Shown here one piece after another: positions 12,757 to 24,424 of a stretch of DNA of 64,000 nt. The notes beneath the pieces were generated by a model. The model ran no database searches. It had not been told where the DNA came from and saw nothing but the letters and a program-made list of their open reading frames with translations. Both the position numbers and the translations under genes were made by a program. This stretch comes from Chamaecrista fasciculata (lineage: Eukaryota > Streptophyta > Magnoliopsida > Fabales > Fabaceae). Within the stretch, counting starts at the first letter, position 1. Every line of letters starts with the position of its first letter. The stretch lies in assembly GCA_003254925.1 (NCBI GenBank), contig QANZ01046111.1:175646-239645 (forward strand), read 5' to 3'.

Positions 12757-13173
12757 TGACCAAAGTACATTTTTGGTCTCATAACTTTTGCTCATGTCTC
12801 AATTTAGTCCCATAACTTTTTTATTACACGTTTGGTCTCATATCTTTTACTCAGGTTGCAAATTTGGTTGCATGTTGCACTTTTTGTCAAGTTGCAGAAT
12901 TAATCACATATCTTTTGATTAAGTTATAGAATTGATCTCATATATATTTGGGTCAGATGCTGAATTAATCTTAAATCTTAGGGTCAAGACGGTAGATTTT
13001 TTTACAAAGATATGAGACCAATCCTCCAACTTGATAAAAAAATATGGTAACAAAAGTGATACAAGACTAAATCTGCAACCTCAGCAAAATATATGAGATT
13101 AAAAGTGTAAGAAAAAAAGTTACAAGACCAAAGTGAAAGCTGAACAAAAGTTATAAAACTAAAAATACACTTT
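12757..13173. repeat. Family B inverted-repeat element
   Basis: The arms read agtacatttttggtctcata on the left and the inverted acaaaagttataaaactaaa on the right, with internal ggtctcatatctttt-type repeats. It is noncoding and larger than the copy at 862-1060 because it carries more internal units. Confidence 0.65.
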
Positions 13174-13214
13174 GAGCAAAAAAATTTCAGGCGATTTGGA
13201 CATCAAAAAAAGAT

Positions 13215-13469
13215 GAGCAAACCCCCTTTTTGGTCCCTCAATTGTTACTGAGTCGAGGAATCGGTCCCTCAATTGTGGGAAACTACAACTCAGTCCCTCA
13301 ATTGTACAATCCCGTTTACGTTTTGGTCCCTCACGTCTGGTCCGTTAGTGATAGAGGTGTTAAGTGATGACGTGTCACCGTTATCTGCTTAGGTGGCCGT
13401 TAAATGCTTAGTTGAGGGACCAAATCCTCGACTCAGTAACAATTGAGGGACCAAAAAGGGGGTTTGCTC
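13215..13469. mobile_element. Mutator-type MITE with exact 9-bp target duplication
   Basis: A 255-bp element with nearly perfect inverted ends of about 46 bp beginning gagcaaacccccttttt and ending with the complement ggggtttgctc. It is bounded by AAAAAAGAT at 13206-13214 and again at 13470-13478. A 9-bp duplication with long terminal repeats is the hallmark of the Mutator superfamily. It ends about 500 bp before the SnRK2 start codon, in what should be promoter or leader territory. Confidence 0.85.
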
Positions 13470-13599
13470 AAAAAAGATTCCCCACTCACATTATTATTTA
13501 TAGAAAAAAAAAGGAAGGAATTGGAAAGAGAGGGAATTCTCACTCACTCGCTCTTGAGTCATCATCATTGTAAATTCTGTCGCATAAGAACACACTCAT

Positions 13600-13833
13600 T
13601 CTCTTTCTCTTTCTCTCTCTCTCTCTCTCTCTTTTTCATCTGCAAGCGTTAAAGCAACTTCTGTTCTGTTTCTACTCGATTATTTATTATAAAAAACAAA
13701 CAAGCTTGCTGATTTTCTGCACGATTCTTTGCTTTCCTTTAAAACTCTCCTTATTCCCAAATCACACCATCACTCTTTCACAAGTTCACAACCCCTTTGG
13801 GCTATTTTCGAATACCCACTCGAGGCTCCTCGA

Positions 13834-13868
<35 letters not shown>

Positions 13869-13972
13869 GTTTTCTGGCCCTATTTTGGTTTTTGGAAATC
13901 GGGATTTTGGTGGATTTGAAGGTATAGTACTGTTCATTCAGTAGCAGAAAAGAAGAAGAAGAAGAAGAAGAA
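13600..13972 (+). repeat. CT and AAG microsatellites in the SnRK2 5' leader
   Basis: CT runs at about 13605-13635 and 13838-13866 and a GAA run just before the start codon (13951-13975) lie in the expected 5' UTR. Short frames reading through the CT runs are composition artefacts, not genes. Confidence 0.7.
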
Positions 13973-13976
13973 GGAA

Positions 13977-16900
13977 ATGGAGAAGTACGAGCTGGTGAAG
14001 GATATAGGATCTGGGAATTTTGGGGTGGCTAGGCTTATGCGAAACAAAGAGACCAAAGAGCTCGTTGCCATGAAGTACATTGAACGAGGCCTTAAGGTGA
14101 ATGCAATTCATAAACTTCTTTTTCAGTTTGCAAAGTTGAAAGAAACACTAGCTACCAAATTGAACTACCCAGTTAGTTGTTTGTATGTGTTTTGAATTTG
14201 ATTACATGCACTAGCAAGCTAGTGTGGGCTTTTAAACTTTGACATGTGTAATTTTACAGATTGATGCTAATGTGGCGAGGGAAATCATAAACCATAGATC
14301 TCTTCGCCATCCGAATATAATTAGGTTCAAGGAGGTCTGTATTTATCTTATTATCAACTTATTTAGCTTTCTTTGGATTCTATCTATGATTTTTCAGGGT
14401 TGTCTAATATGGGGTTGCAGCTTTGCAGGTGGTACTGACTCCCACACATCTTGCAATAGTTATGGAGTATGCTGCTGGTGGAGAGCTCTTTGAGCGTATA
14501 TGCAATGCTGGAAGATTCAGTGAAGATGAGGTTCTCTCTCTTCCCACAAAAGTCCAGTTTACACTCTTTAGTCCCTCAAAATCGTAAAGTTAATACATTT
14601 AAGTCTTTTTGTCCTTACAAATTAGTTCTTAAAATTAGGCTTAAGGGACTAAGTTCTATTGCTTCCATGACTCTTAAGGGCTTAAATGTGTAAACTGGAC
14701 TTTTCAGGATTGCACAACTGATAAATTTCATTGTTCTCTAATGAGTAGATGCAGTGTCCATATGAGCCTGAGGATGTTTGGCAAACTTATACCGTGCTTA
14801 AATGGTTATTAGGTTATGTAACAATGTTTGAGTGGTTTGCAACCGCAAGGGCTTAGTCTAGCGGTGGAGATAAGCATGTAATGTGGGGTTAGGCTCACTC
14901 TTGTAAGCTTTAATTTAAGCTAAGCCACAAGGAATTTCATTATGAATCCTTAGTCCCATTGTGAATTGCATGGCTTTCATTGGACTAGGAAGGTGTGCAT
15001 AAACTTGACACTAACTTACTGCAATACCAAAAACTGAAGAAGTTGTAATAGTTTGTTAAACTCACAAAACCTTACAATTCATTTATTGAAATCAAACTTA
15101 CATCACTCTTTAACACAGTGGAGATGATTTAACCGATAGAGCATAACTTAGCTTAGAACATTTTTTTAGAGGACAGGCTACTATTATGTATGTCCTGTTG
15201 GGTAAATACATTTTGAAGTAACTGAAGTAACATGTTTTAGGGATTAAATGCTGAGGCTCTTTTAGTACCTTAGCCTTTCGGAGAGGCATCGTTTTTCCCT
15301 CTTTTTTAACCAACATGATGAATACAGAAAGTTGTTGTTATTTATTTATTTATTTATAACTTATCTAGCTTCTCTTTTCAGCAACTAGGTGTAGGAAGAA
15401 TCTTTAATCTGCTACTCACTTTTGTTGTATTCCAGGCTAGATATTTCTTCCAGCAACTCATTTCGGGAGTTAACTACTGTCATTCCATGGTAAATGGAAC
15501 ATTCTTTTCGAGGACAGATTGTGCCATTAAGAGTGTGCCCAATAATTGTTTCTTTGCCTATTCTTTAGTGCCATTATCTTTGTAACTTTCTTTGTTCTGC
15601 AGCAAATCTGCCATCGAGATTTGAAGCTGGAGAACACCTTATTGGATGGCAGCCCTGCTCCACGTCTGAAAATTTGTGACTTTGGTTATTCAAAGGTTTA
15701 AATACAACTACGGACTATTATCCGCACTATCTTTCTCTTCCGAATATTTTAAGTAATGAATTATTGGTATATTTGGCAATATTTCCTTCTGATAAGCCTT
15801 ATTTTTCTAGTCATCTCTGCTTCATTCGAGGCCTAAATCAACTGTTGGAACACCAGCCTACATTGCACCTGAGGTTCTATCTCGTAGGGAATATGATGGA
15901 AAGGTAATATAGTTTTGATCATGCAAAAGAGATTTAGGTTGTGAATTGTGATAGAATGGTTTGTTACACATGCACAGGTGTGGCATTTTGCTTTTGGGGG
16001 AACCTGGGAAAGAGAATGGATGATAACTATTGCTATTGGCTAAAAGGAAGAAAGCAATGGGAAAATTAGTTTGTTATGATGTCACTTTTTGATTATGCAC
16101 AATCAAAGTTTTTCTAAAAATTTTTTAAGATCCTTGGGATTTTATGAATTGTTAATCCTCTTAAGTCCTTTCTGTCAAAACTCTCACACTTTATACAAGT
16201 CGAAACTCTCTTTCATGTGGATTTAATGCTTCTAATTTCTCCCAGCTTGACATGGGCTTATCTCAAATTTTTGTAGCTTGTAACTACATTTGTGTTAAAG
16301 CCTGAGAGCTGAAAAGTACTTTGATGTTCACATTCTTATGATAGTAAGGCCTAGAATTTTGTGCTATATTCAACAGTAGGAAGCTTGTCCACAAATGTCA
16401 AAGAGAGAACATGTAACTAATTCTGTCCTGGAAGGATTAAATATGGCTTAATGAGTTTTCTGTGTATTATATTGAATCTATGCCGCATGAACACTTTAGA
16501 CGAAGCTCTCTCATGTTTTCTGAGGGGGGTGTAGCTTTTCTGTCTTTTCTTATGTTAAAGAAAGAAAGAAAAATATCAGAGCCCTCTCGTTGTCTGATTT
16601 ATAATGATACTTCAAAAAGTGACTGGACTCTTAGATTTTTTCATGTTATATTCTCCATGTTAATGCCATTCTTAGATTTCAATGCTGTTTATTTGTCTGT
16701 TAATATATTCTATTTTGTTCTTGTTTAGTTGGCGGATGTATGGTCCTGTGGTGTGACTCTTTACGTAATGCTTGTGGGAGCATACCCATTTGAGGACCAA
16801 GAGGATCCAAAAAACTTCAGGAAAACAATAAATGTAAAACTCCCCTTCCCCCCCTTTTTTCTCACCACCCTAGTTAATAAATTTGTAAAATTCTTATGCT

Positions 16901-17859
16901 TTTTAACTTCCTACATTCCTATCCAGCGAATTATGGCTGTTCAATACAAGATCCCAGACTATGTTCACATAACTCAAGACTGTAGGCACCTGCTGTCTCG
17001 CATTTTTGTGGCAAATCCAGCAAGGGTATGTATATGATATGCTGTTTAACAGTCTCGGAATTTCACTTAATTTTATTTAGGAGAATATCTGCAGAAAAAT
17101 ATGAAGTAATAGCATGAGAAGTGTTCATAATTTTTCTTTGGCGAGTTCATATAGATGTTTAGGGTTGTCTATGTTATTTGCCAAGTGATATTTATTTAGT
17201 AATCTATTGATGAGTCCTTGAAAGATGCATGTTCTGTCAATTTAGTCCTTAAAGGATAATTCTATAATTTGACTTCATAGTTTTTAATCATCAAGATCGA
17301 ATTGATGTTTTGGAATTTGGAGTCAAATATGTAGTTGTCTTCGAAAGACTAGATAGATAGAACTTGCATATTTAAAGGATCTAATTGGTAGTTAACTCTT
17401 ACTTTCATTAAGTGTAGACATAAACTGTCAAAACCCCCTCCTGAAACTCCATGCTTTTAAAAATGGAGACATCGTGCTGCTGTTAATATTATATTGTTAC
17501 TGTATTTTGTTATCACATTGCAGAGAATTACCATCAAGGAAATCAAGTCCCACCCATGGTTTGTGAAGAACTTACCTAGGGAATTGACTGAAATGGCTCA
17601 AGCTGTCTACTATAGAAAAGGGAACCCAACCTTCTCTCTTCAGAGTGTAGAAGACATCATGAAAATTGTCGAGGAGGCCAAGACTCCGGCCTCGGCTTCC
17701 AGGTCTGTTGGAGGGTTTGGCTGGGGAGGAGAAGAAGAAGAGGAGGAAGATGAAACAAAAGAAGATGCAGATGCCGCCAAGCCGGAAGAAGAAGAAGAAG
17801 ATGAATATGAAAAGAGGGTCAAGGAGGCTCAGGCTAGTGGAGAATTTAATGTCAGTTAA
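13977..17859 (+). CDS. SnRK2.4: SnRK2 serine/threonine kinase, subclass I (SnRK2.4/2.10 type)
   Basis: Nine exons (13977-14096, 14260-14334, 14429-14530, 15436-15489, 15603-15695, 15811-15903, 16729-16833, 16927-17025, 17524-17859) give 358 residues; Arabidopsis SnRK2.4 has 361. Exon phases are all zero. Visible kinase features: glycine loop IGSGNFGV (10-17), catalytic Lys33 in [12 protein letters not shown] with Asp123, DFG at 143-145, and the activation loop [16 protein letters not shown] with Ser158 at the position of OST1 Ser175. The C-terminus carries the conserved SnRK2 box ([18 protein letters not shown]) and a Glu/Asp-rich tail without an obvious ABA-box, as expected of the ABA-independent osmotic/salt-responsive subclass. 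The symbol names the nearest group and does not prove orthology to 2.4 over 2.10. Confidence 0.95.
14548..14704. mobile_element. Short inverted-repeat element in SnRK2 intron 3
   Basis: The ends aaaagtccagtttacac and gtgtaaactggactttt are perfect inverted repeats of 17 bp. The interior repeats ctttagtccctc and its complement. It lies 17 bp after the exon 3 donor. No clear target duplication is seen. Confidence 0.7.
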
Positions 17860-18707
17860 AACTTTGTTCCATACATTTTAGGTTTCCATTGTTGTCCTTG
17901 GAAAACTTAAAAAGGTGAGTGCTTTTCTTGTGTGTATAAATTTGGTTTTCTGCATAGGACATAAGTGACTGTATATTTAATAGATTCTGTGAATTGAAGT
18001 ATTATAGGTTTTAGGCTGTCTTGTCTTGTGAGTTTGAAAGCTGCAAGATATGAAAACAATTGAAAGTGAGTTATTTCCTATCTTTCTCTTTATGGTTTGC
18101 CATATCTGGTTTCATTTGGCCCCTTTCTTCTCTTCTGGTCTTGGTTTTGGGGGAAAATATAATGAATTTTATGATCATCATTTATATTCATCTTCTATGT
18201 TATAATTTCAGAAACTAAAGAGACTTCAAATCGAGTATTTTTTTGAGGTTGCATTGATAATTCTTAAATATTTTTTGTTAATAATAATTTTTACTGATAA
18301 TTCTTAAATAACAATTAGGTGGTTTGAATTTTAGTTTTACATTATATTTCGTGAAGAGACAAGAAAGAAGAGCGAGAGATAATAATTTTACAATAACAAT
18401 AGTTTTAAAGGCAATAGTTATTTGTTAAATTATTTTGAGATTTGTTTTTATCTTGAAATGAATGTGAGGTTTATTTTTTTTTAAATAATGTTAAAAGTGA
18501 TCAAACATTGGATATATTTTTTCTTTTAATCTTTATATATTGTTATTATATTANATAGAGAATACCAAAAGACAAATGTGGATATTCACAAACATAATTA
18601 TTTATAACAATATAGATATTTTCCTTATAATATTAAAATCAACTGTAGAACATGCTTTTCTCAATAGTCTACAAATTTTCAAGTGGTAAATCTTACAATT
18701 AATTTCA
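17860..18707. other. 3' UTR and AT-rich spacer after SnRK2
   Basis: The first few hundred bases are probably the kinase 3' UTR. The remainder is AT-rich, holds an isolated N at 18554, and shows no gene. Confidence 0.5.
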
Positions 18708-18981
18708 ATGGTGAATTTTGACACAACGGTAAAGTTGTTGCCTTGTGACCAAGAAGTTACAGGTTCAAATCATGAAAACAATCTCTCTACAAAGTCAGGA
18801 TCCTCTGTAGTACTGCACCAATGCAGTACTACAGAAGACCAATTACTTTGAGCCATGTGTATAACTTGTACATATGGCACAATATCATTGGTCCTCTGCA
18901 GGACTGCATTGATGCAGTACTGCAAAGGATCCAGAGCCCTCTAGACTCTATTTAGTGGGAGCCTCGTGCACTGGGCCCAAG
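18708..18981 (+). mobile_element. Au-type SINE, interrupted by a nested palindrome
   Basis: The flanks of the insertion together form an Au-like SINE: an A-box region (ttttgacacaacggt), a B-box (ggttcaaatca, 18762-18772), and the characteristic 3' part tttagtgggagcctcgtg followed by cactgggccc. The same landmarks occur in the intact copy at 33710-33875. The element is split at 18798-18932. I could not establish its own target duplication with confidence. Confidence 0.75.
18798..18932. mobile_element. Palindromic MITE-like insertion inside the SINE
   Basis: A 135-bp element beginning GGATCCTCTG and ending GGATCC, with inverted arms of about 46 bp (each about 87 percent alike by eye). Each arm itself holds a smaller palindrome of the form agtactgca...tgcagtact. 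It interrupts the SINE body, so it is younger than the SINE. A similar-sized element with the same ends is at 46278-46410. Confidence 0.7.
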
Positions 18982-19424
18982 CAATTACATGCAAAAATTT
19001 GAACGATTGAAGAACCAAATAGTGAGAACCAAATAGTGAGAGACAATTCTTGTCTATATTATTTATACCAGAGCAAAAAAAGAAACAAAAAAAAGCAGCC
19101 AAAAGTCGACTAACATCAATTGAGGAATACAATTTCTTGAAACTCATAAATTAACTATACTCGGATGACATACTTTTCTTGTTGGACTTGGGAGACGATG
19201 TTACTCCAAAATTATACACTTGAGTGACCCTTACCAATTGCCATTGCCCACCATCATCCTTGGTTGCACTAAATTTTTTTTGCAACATTAATCACAAGTT
19301 TTCCAGCTCATTTGCATACATAGAATTCCTGATGTACCATTTCCAAAGTCCCACCCATTTGATTTTGGTTAGAAAAACTTTATAGCAAAGATATAAAGAT
19401 CTCACCTAAGTTTTCTTCCTTAAA
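18982..19424 (-). other. Spacer and probable 3' UTR of the GTPase gene
   Basis: No gene is seen. The part next to 19424 is probably the 3' UTR of the minus-strand GTPase gene. Confidence 0.5.
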
Positions 19425-22400
19425 CTAAACTGCTAATGCTTTTGTTGAGTCAAGTCCTTCTCTCTTTTTATCGTTTCGTTGGTGAGACTTGTTTAAAGCA
19501 TGGTCAGATTGGGAGACAATCTTGGAGACCGTGAACCCTGCAACTTCAAAGGTGTATGATCTATAAGGAATCAAGGAATTGCGAACCACAACATCAACTC
19601 CTTCATAAGTCCAAACGCTTAAAATTGCATCTCCTTTCAGTCCAATAGCAAACCAACCAAGTCCAGAAGCAGCAATGTCCACTGAACTTGAGTCCCAGCT
19701 ATTCCCACTGACATTGAATTCTCTTCTTACCCATTTCCCCAGCTCTTGAACTCGTTTTTCTCCTATTGGTGGCTACACAAAAAATTAAACTGATTTAATT
19801 ATACAAAGAGAAAATCATGAAGCATCATGCGTTAGCTGATGAATTGAAAGAGTATGTCTTGTGTTTTCTTTTGAGATACTCTGGCCAGCAGCCTAGCACC
19901 TTAAGTATATTGTGGCTATTGCACATCAAAGCATCCGTCTAGTTTAATAAGTATTCTAAAACAGTTAGACATAATTTTAAGATTACCAAAAATTATTGAG
20001 TACAATCTGGCACTAGCAAAGATTATAGATAAAACAAATTTTTTGTTGTGTATATATGTGTGTTTAGTGAAAATGCCACTTCCTAATTTAAGGAGGGCGG
20101 GCTTGCTGAATATATCTTAAGGACAATGTTCTTGTGATACGACTCAAACTAATACTATATTGTATCCAAACTCATAATCGCAGTTCAACAATTCACCTAG
20201 GACAAAATAAAGAATGCGGCAATTCAAGATTCCCCCTAACTTGAGGATACATGTGCATTTAATTTAGATTATTAGATCCATGGGCAAGGAGCTGCACAAT
20301 AGGCAGTTGATCGAGAAGAGAGAATACCTGTAGCTGGCGCCCAAAATGGTCTTCAAACATTTTACTGGCGTTTTCTACTTTACCCATATGCAGTGGAAGT
20401 AAAGGAGAAGCCCAGACTGTGACATAAACAGAATCCAGGGATGTTTCTTCCAGATCCAATCTCATTAGACCAGCTATGTGAATTGAATGACCAACCTAGA
20501 AAAATAAACGAAATAAAAATAAGAACCACAGTAAAGATAGACCTTGAGTAAAGTCAATGAGATTAATAGATACCCGTACAATAAATCCATAACTCAAGCT
20601 TCTATGTAAATATGCTTTTATTTTTGGGCACAATTTTTCCAGTTTTAAGAATGACATTTACCAGGATAGCCCTACTTTTTTTTATTTCGTTTTCTCTGAT
20701 AGTGATAATGAATATCCTTAAGTAGTGACGGTCCACAGAAGTGCGTCCATATTACTCAAGTTTTATACCAGAAGTTAAACAGACACCATGACCGAAAGAA
20801 ACAAAATGAGAAGATTTATCTGCTTACATTAATAAGAAGAATTTAACTAACATCAAGATCTCAAAACATTGTTAAACTCATTTGCCGCCAACTTGGCAAA
20901 ATTTCTTACAATGAGACTACAATGCAATCTCAGAAACGAGCAATTATGTCTATCAAGTTTTAGATTTCAAACTAGTTAGTCAAGCCACTTTTTATATATA
21001 TAAAGTGAGCCACTGTCCAGGACACAATTTCTTCCTCCAAATAGCCACACCTCTAGCAAATCTCAAACAATGACAAGCGTCCCGCGAAAACAAAGCATGG
21101 ATCAAACAGAAAACAGGTTTCTCTCATCTCCTTTTTTTTTCAGAAAAAAACTCAGAAGAGAATTTATTGAAGTATCGACAGAAATTAAATTACAAATTAC
21201 AAAATAGAAAACAAGAAAAAAAAAAAAACAAAGCCCTCGATTCTTTTCATTCCTTTAATAATAATATGAAAGTAAACGAATAGAACAATCAGTTTCCTTG
21301 GCAAAGGGAAAATGACCATGAAAATTTAATTCCAGCAGTCCTATTCGACTTTGAGAAACACACATATTGATTCAGAACCAAAAATCAACTTCACCACACA
21401 CTAACCTTAATTCTATACGTTCTAGGCTTCAACTCCTTGCTAATGTGCACAAGCTTTTGCTCTTCCCTTGTCAACCTTGTAGTGATCTGATGAGGATGCA
21501 AGAGGCCAGGTGTGTCAAACAATTTTGCTTGACCTGTAAGAATACCTTCCACCCTAATAATTCCCAAAGTTGTCCCTGGCACAGGTGCTTCTGTCAGATG
21601 TGTAATCTTCGATCGAACATGCTTGCCTATAGAATTTATTAATGTACTCTTCCCTGCATTCTGTGCCCCAACAGCCCACACATTCCCTCTAGGCCCAGCT
21701 AAATCAATGATATCATCCACAAGATTCTTCAGTCCCCAATCTCTCAAGGAACTCACCATGTGCATACTAGTGATCTTATTTACTCCACCCTCTCTTGCTC
21801 TTTGCCTAATCCAGTGCTCTAATCTTGTTGGTGACAAAGAGCTAGGAAGTAAATCAATTTTTGTTACTACAAGCACCACGCGAGGCACATTACCTGACTT
21901 GCCCTTCTTCCATGCAGAAGAGTTATCATCAATGGTCTTAGATACCAAATTTGCAACCTTCCTTGGAAATGATCCATCAAAATCCACAGCATCTACGACC
22001 ATTAGCACCACGGACCGGGACCCTGTTGTCATCACCAACTTCCTTCCCACGGTATGATCAAAATCAAAATCTGGTAGCAAATTTTCCACTTTTGGATCCT
22101 TCACTCTCCCATAGTGCCTCAATGAATGACAGCGTGCACAGACCACTGGCTTCTCTGGTTTATTGATGGGGATGGCATCAACCTCAAGCTTTTCAGGCTC
22201 TACAACAAATCCCCTTTTGACAGAATTGGAGAATTCAGGCTCTTGTGCAACATGTGTAAGATGAGAATTCAATTTATAACCCGGGTCCTTTGCAGACGGT
22301 TCAATGAAAAAACCAGGGTGCTTAGGGTTGGAGTCTTGCATATGAACCCCACAACCAGGGCAAACAGGTAGAGATTTTGAGGTGACTTCATCGTAATTAC

Positions 22401-22641
22401 CTTCACGCGAAAGAGGTAACTTTTGTTTCAAAGCTGAATCTGCAGGCTGTGAAGAGAAATACCTAAACAAACTTATAGACGGATGTGAGAATTTTGTCAA
22501 GTTTTCTACATAGGGTTTTGAGTATGGAATTAACAGAGGCATTAAATTCGACTGCGCATGGTTTCTACACTCAGAAAAAAACGATGATGTAACTAGTGGC
22601 TTTAGTTTATTAGATCGCGAAAAGTTCCGAGCAACAAGCAT
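19425..22641 (-). CDS. Organelle-targeted circularly permuted GTPase (NOA1/RIF1/BPG2, YqeH family)
   Basis: Three exons on the minus strand (22641-21406, 20495-20328, 19772-19425), all phase zero, encode 583 residues. The first 65 residues are basic and Ser-rich, ending RYFSSQ, like a mitochondrial or plastid presequence. A putative zinc site follows: CPGC (94-97) and CARC (168-171). The GTPase motifs are in the permuted order G4 (TKID, 260-263), G5 (around SSL, 297-299), G1 (GAQNAGKST, 325-333), G2 (TT, 357-358), G3 (DTPG, 376-379). This order defines the YqeH/NOA1 class, whose members assist ribosome small-subunit assembly in bacteria and organelles. The C-terminal region is shared with plant homologues. 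I cannot decide between the NOA1, BPG2 and At4g10620-type branches; the length favours the last. The target organelle is inferred only. Confidence 0.9.
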
Positions 22642-23089
22642 TTCTATATATTGCTTACTAAAGAAGTGCTCAACTCAAGGTCAAAGAAATAGTAACACTA
22701 GAATCAACCTCTGAAATAGAGAGAAATATCGAAAATGAGCTTAGTTGTCAGAATTCTCACGAATTCTTCGAGTGTAATGAAACCTTATAGGTGATACGAA
22801 GTTACGAACTAAACCTGATAGCAATATATAGAACAGAAAACACGAAACGAAAACCATGGAAATTGTAGGTGCGAGGAATCAGTGAGTTAGAAAATGAAAA
22901 CAGTGAGATTCCGAAGAATGAAGCGACGTCGTTCGACAGTGTGGTGGTGATGGTGGTGGTGGCGGCGGCGGCGGGTACTTCAAGTTGAACGGAAGACTAA
23001 TAATAAACCTATGGCATTTTATTTTTTAAAAAACAAATAAATAAATTAGCAAGCAACCATTGAATATTTGAATTTGAATTTACTGGTAA
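22642..23089 (-). promoter_or_regulatory. 5' flank of the GTPase gene with GGT/GGC trinucleotide run
   Basis: This is the expected promoter and leader of the minus-strand GTPase. A trinucleotide run (ggtggtgatggtggtggtgg, then ggcggcgg) lies at about 22941-22974, roughly 300 bp upstream of the ATG. No core promoter element could be assigned. Confidence 0.45.
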
Positions 23090-23520
23090 AAATATTTTGG
23101 CTAAATTGCAAATTTGGTCTAATATCTTTTTCTCAGTTCCTAATTTGGTCCTTTATCTTTTTTGACTTTTTGTTACATTTTTGGTCACATATCTTTAGGT
23201 CGTGTCCCAATTTGGTCTCATATCTTTTTTTGATGCAAATTTGGTCTCATATCTTTAGGTTCATTGCATAATTGGTCTTATATCTTTGAGTTAGGTGCAA
23301 AAGTGGTCTCATATTTTTACAAAATGATCAATTATTAATTGAATGATTGATCCTTTTGTAAAGATATGAGAGCAATTCTGCAACCTAACCAAAAGATATG
23401 AGACCACAAATGATGAGACTTTTTGTAAAGATATGAGACCAAAAGTGCAATAAAAAAAGATATAGGACCAAATTGAGAACTTAATAAAGGATATGAGACC
23501 AAATTTACACTTTAACCAAT
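23090..23520. repeat. Family B inverted-repeat element
   Basis: The left arm (gctaaattgcaaatttggtc) and right arm (gagaccaaatttacacttta) are inverted copies. The interior is a string of ggtctcatatcttt phrases and their complements. Noncoding. Confidence 0.65.
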
Positions 23521-23835
23521 TATTTTTGTCCTTGATGTTTCATATTTTGATCTATTTTATTATTTACTTATTTTAATCAAATATTAATAACAAAATTTGC
23601 TTGACTAATGATATATAATATAAAATTGATAGAAAATGAAACTCAAATCCTATTTCAGATTAAAAAAATAGGACACAGTCTATCGTTAATTTATTGAAAG
23701 AAGTTATTCAAAGGATAAAATTAACCAAAATTTGAAACATTGAAGACGAAACTGACAGCAAAAAAAAAAATTGATGATGAAATCGACAGTTATCATAAAA
23801 TTTGGGGACAAAATTAGTAGTTTTGCAAAAAAAAA
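23521..23835. repeat. Family A inverted-repeat element, partly degraded
   Basis: Shares ttaatttattgaaagaagtt, aaaggataaaattaacc and the ending aaatttggggacaaaattag with family A. It abuts the family B copy directly, which suggests insertion next to or into it. Confidence 0.6.
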
Positions 23836-23894
23836 AAGAAGGTATAATTTAAGTATTTAATTTAACCAATTTTTCAAGAAAAAGTGTTAAAAGA

Positions 23895-24424
23895 AGACCA
23901 AAGTACAAATTTAGTCGTATATCCTTTGCTCAGTTCATAATTTGGTCTTGTATTTTTTTAAGGATTTATCTAACATGTGCCCTCAGGGCAATGGCACATT
24001 TTAATGTTTCTTTTGATTGGTTAGTAGAGCATTTCATATATTGAAATCTACGAAAATTCATTTAAAATATAATTTTTAATATTTGAAAACTTACTTGACC
24101 AATAAAAAAAATCTTAACATTAGAAGGACTATTTTTTTAAAGGGTAATGCTAACGAGTGCCCTTAAGGCACTTGTTAAGGTGCATTAATTACACTTTGAA
24201 AATAAAATTTCTACTTTGAAAATGTAAATTTATTTCAGAATTTTAAAGAAACAGTAACTCTTTGTCCCTTTTAAAATAGAAATTTTGAGATAAATTTGCA
24301 TTTTCAAAATAGAAATTCTATTTTCATAGTGCAATTAATGCACCTTAACAAGTGCCCTAAGGGCACTCGTTAGTATTATCTTTTTTTAAATTATACTTTT
24401 GGTCTCATATCTTTGCAAAAGATN
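23895..24424. repeat. Family B fragment split by later insertions
   Basis: Left family B phrases (gaccaaagtacaaatttagt, ggtcttgtattttttta) stop at about 23961, and more family B sequence (ttatacttttggtctcatat) appears only after 24390. Between them lie a sequence containing tgtgccctcagggca (about 23962-24131) and the fold-back at 24142-24380. This is a nested cluster. An isolated N is at 24424. Confidence 0.5.
24142..24380. mobile_element. Fold-back MITE with long inverted ends
   Basis: A 239-bp element. The left arm contains ctaacgagtgcccttaaggc and the right arm its inverse, with inverted repeats over about 50 bp. TTTTTTTAAA occurs exactly on both sides (24132-24141 and 24381-24390), a 10-bp direct repeat that could be a 9-bp duplication plus a chance T. 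Low-complexity flanks weaken the point somewhat. Confidence 0.7.

Noticed and set aside
13706-13944. Overlapping frames before the SnRK2 start
   Set aside because: They read through CT microsatellites in the leader and encode low-complexity Leu/Ser runs.
17640-17822. Ser-rich minus-strand frame
   Set aside because: It is the antisense shadow of the acidic tail of the SnRK2 kinase.
21623-22371. Plus-strand frames of up to 144 codons
   Set aside because: They are antisense shadows of GTPase exon 1, which has clear motifs on the minus strand.
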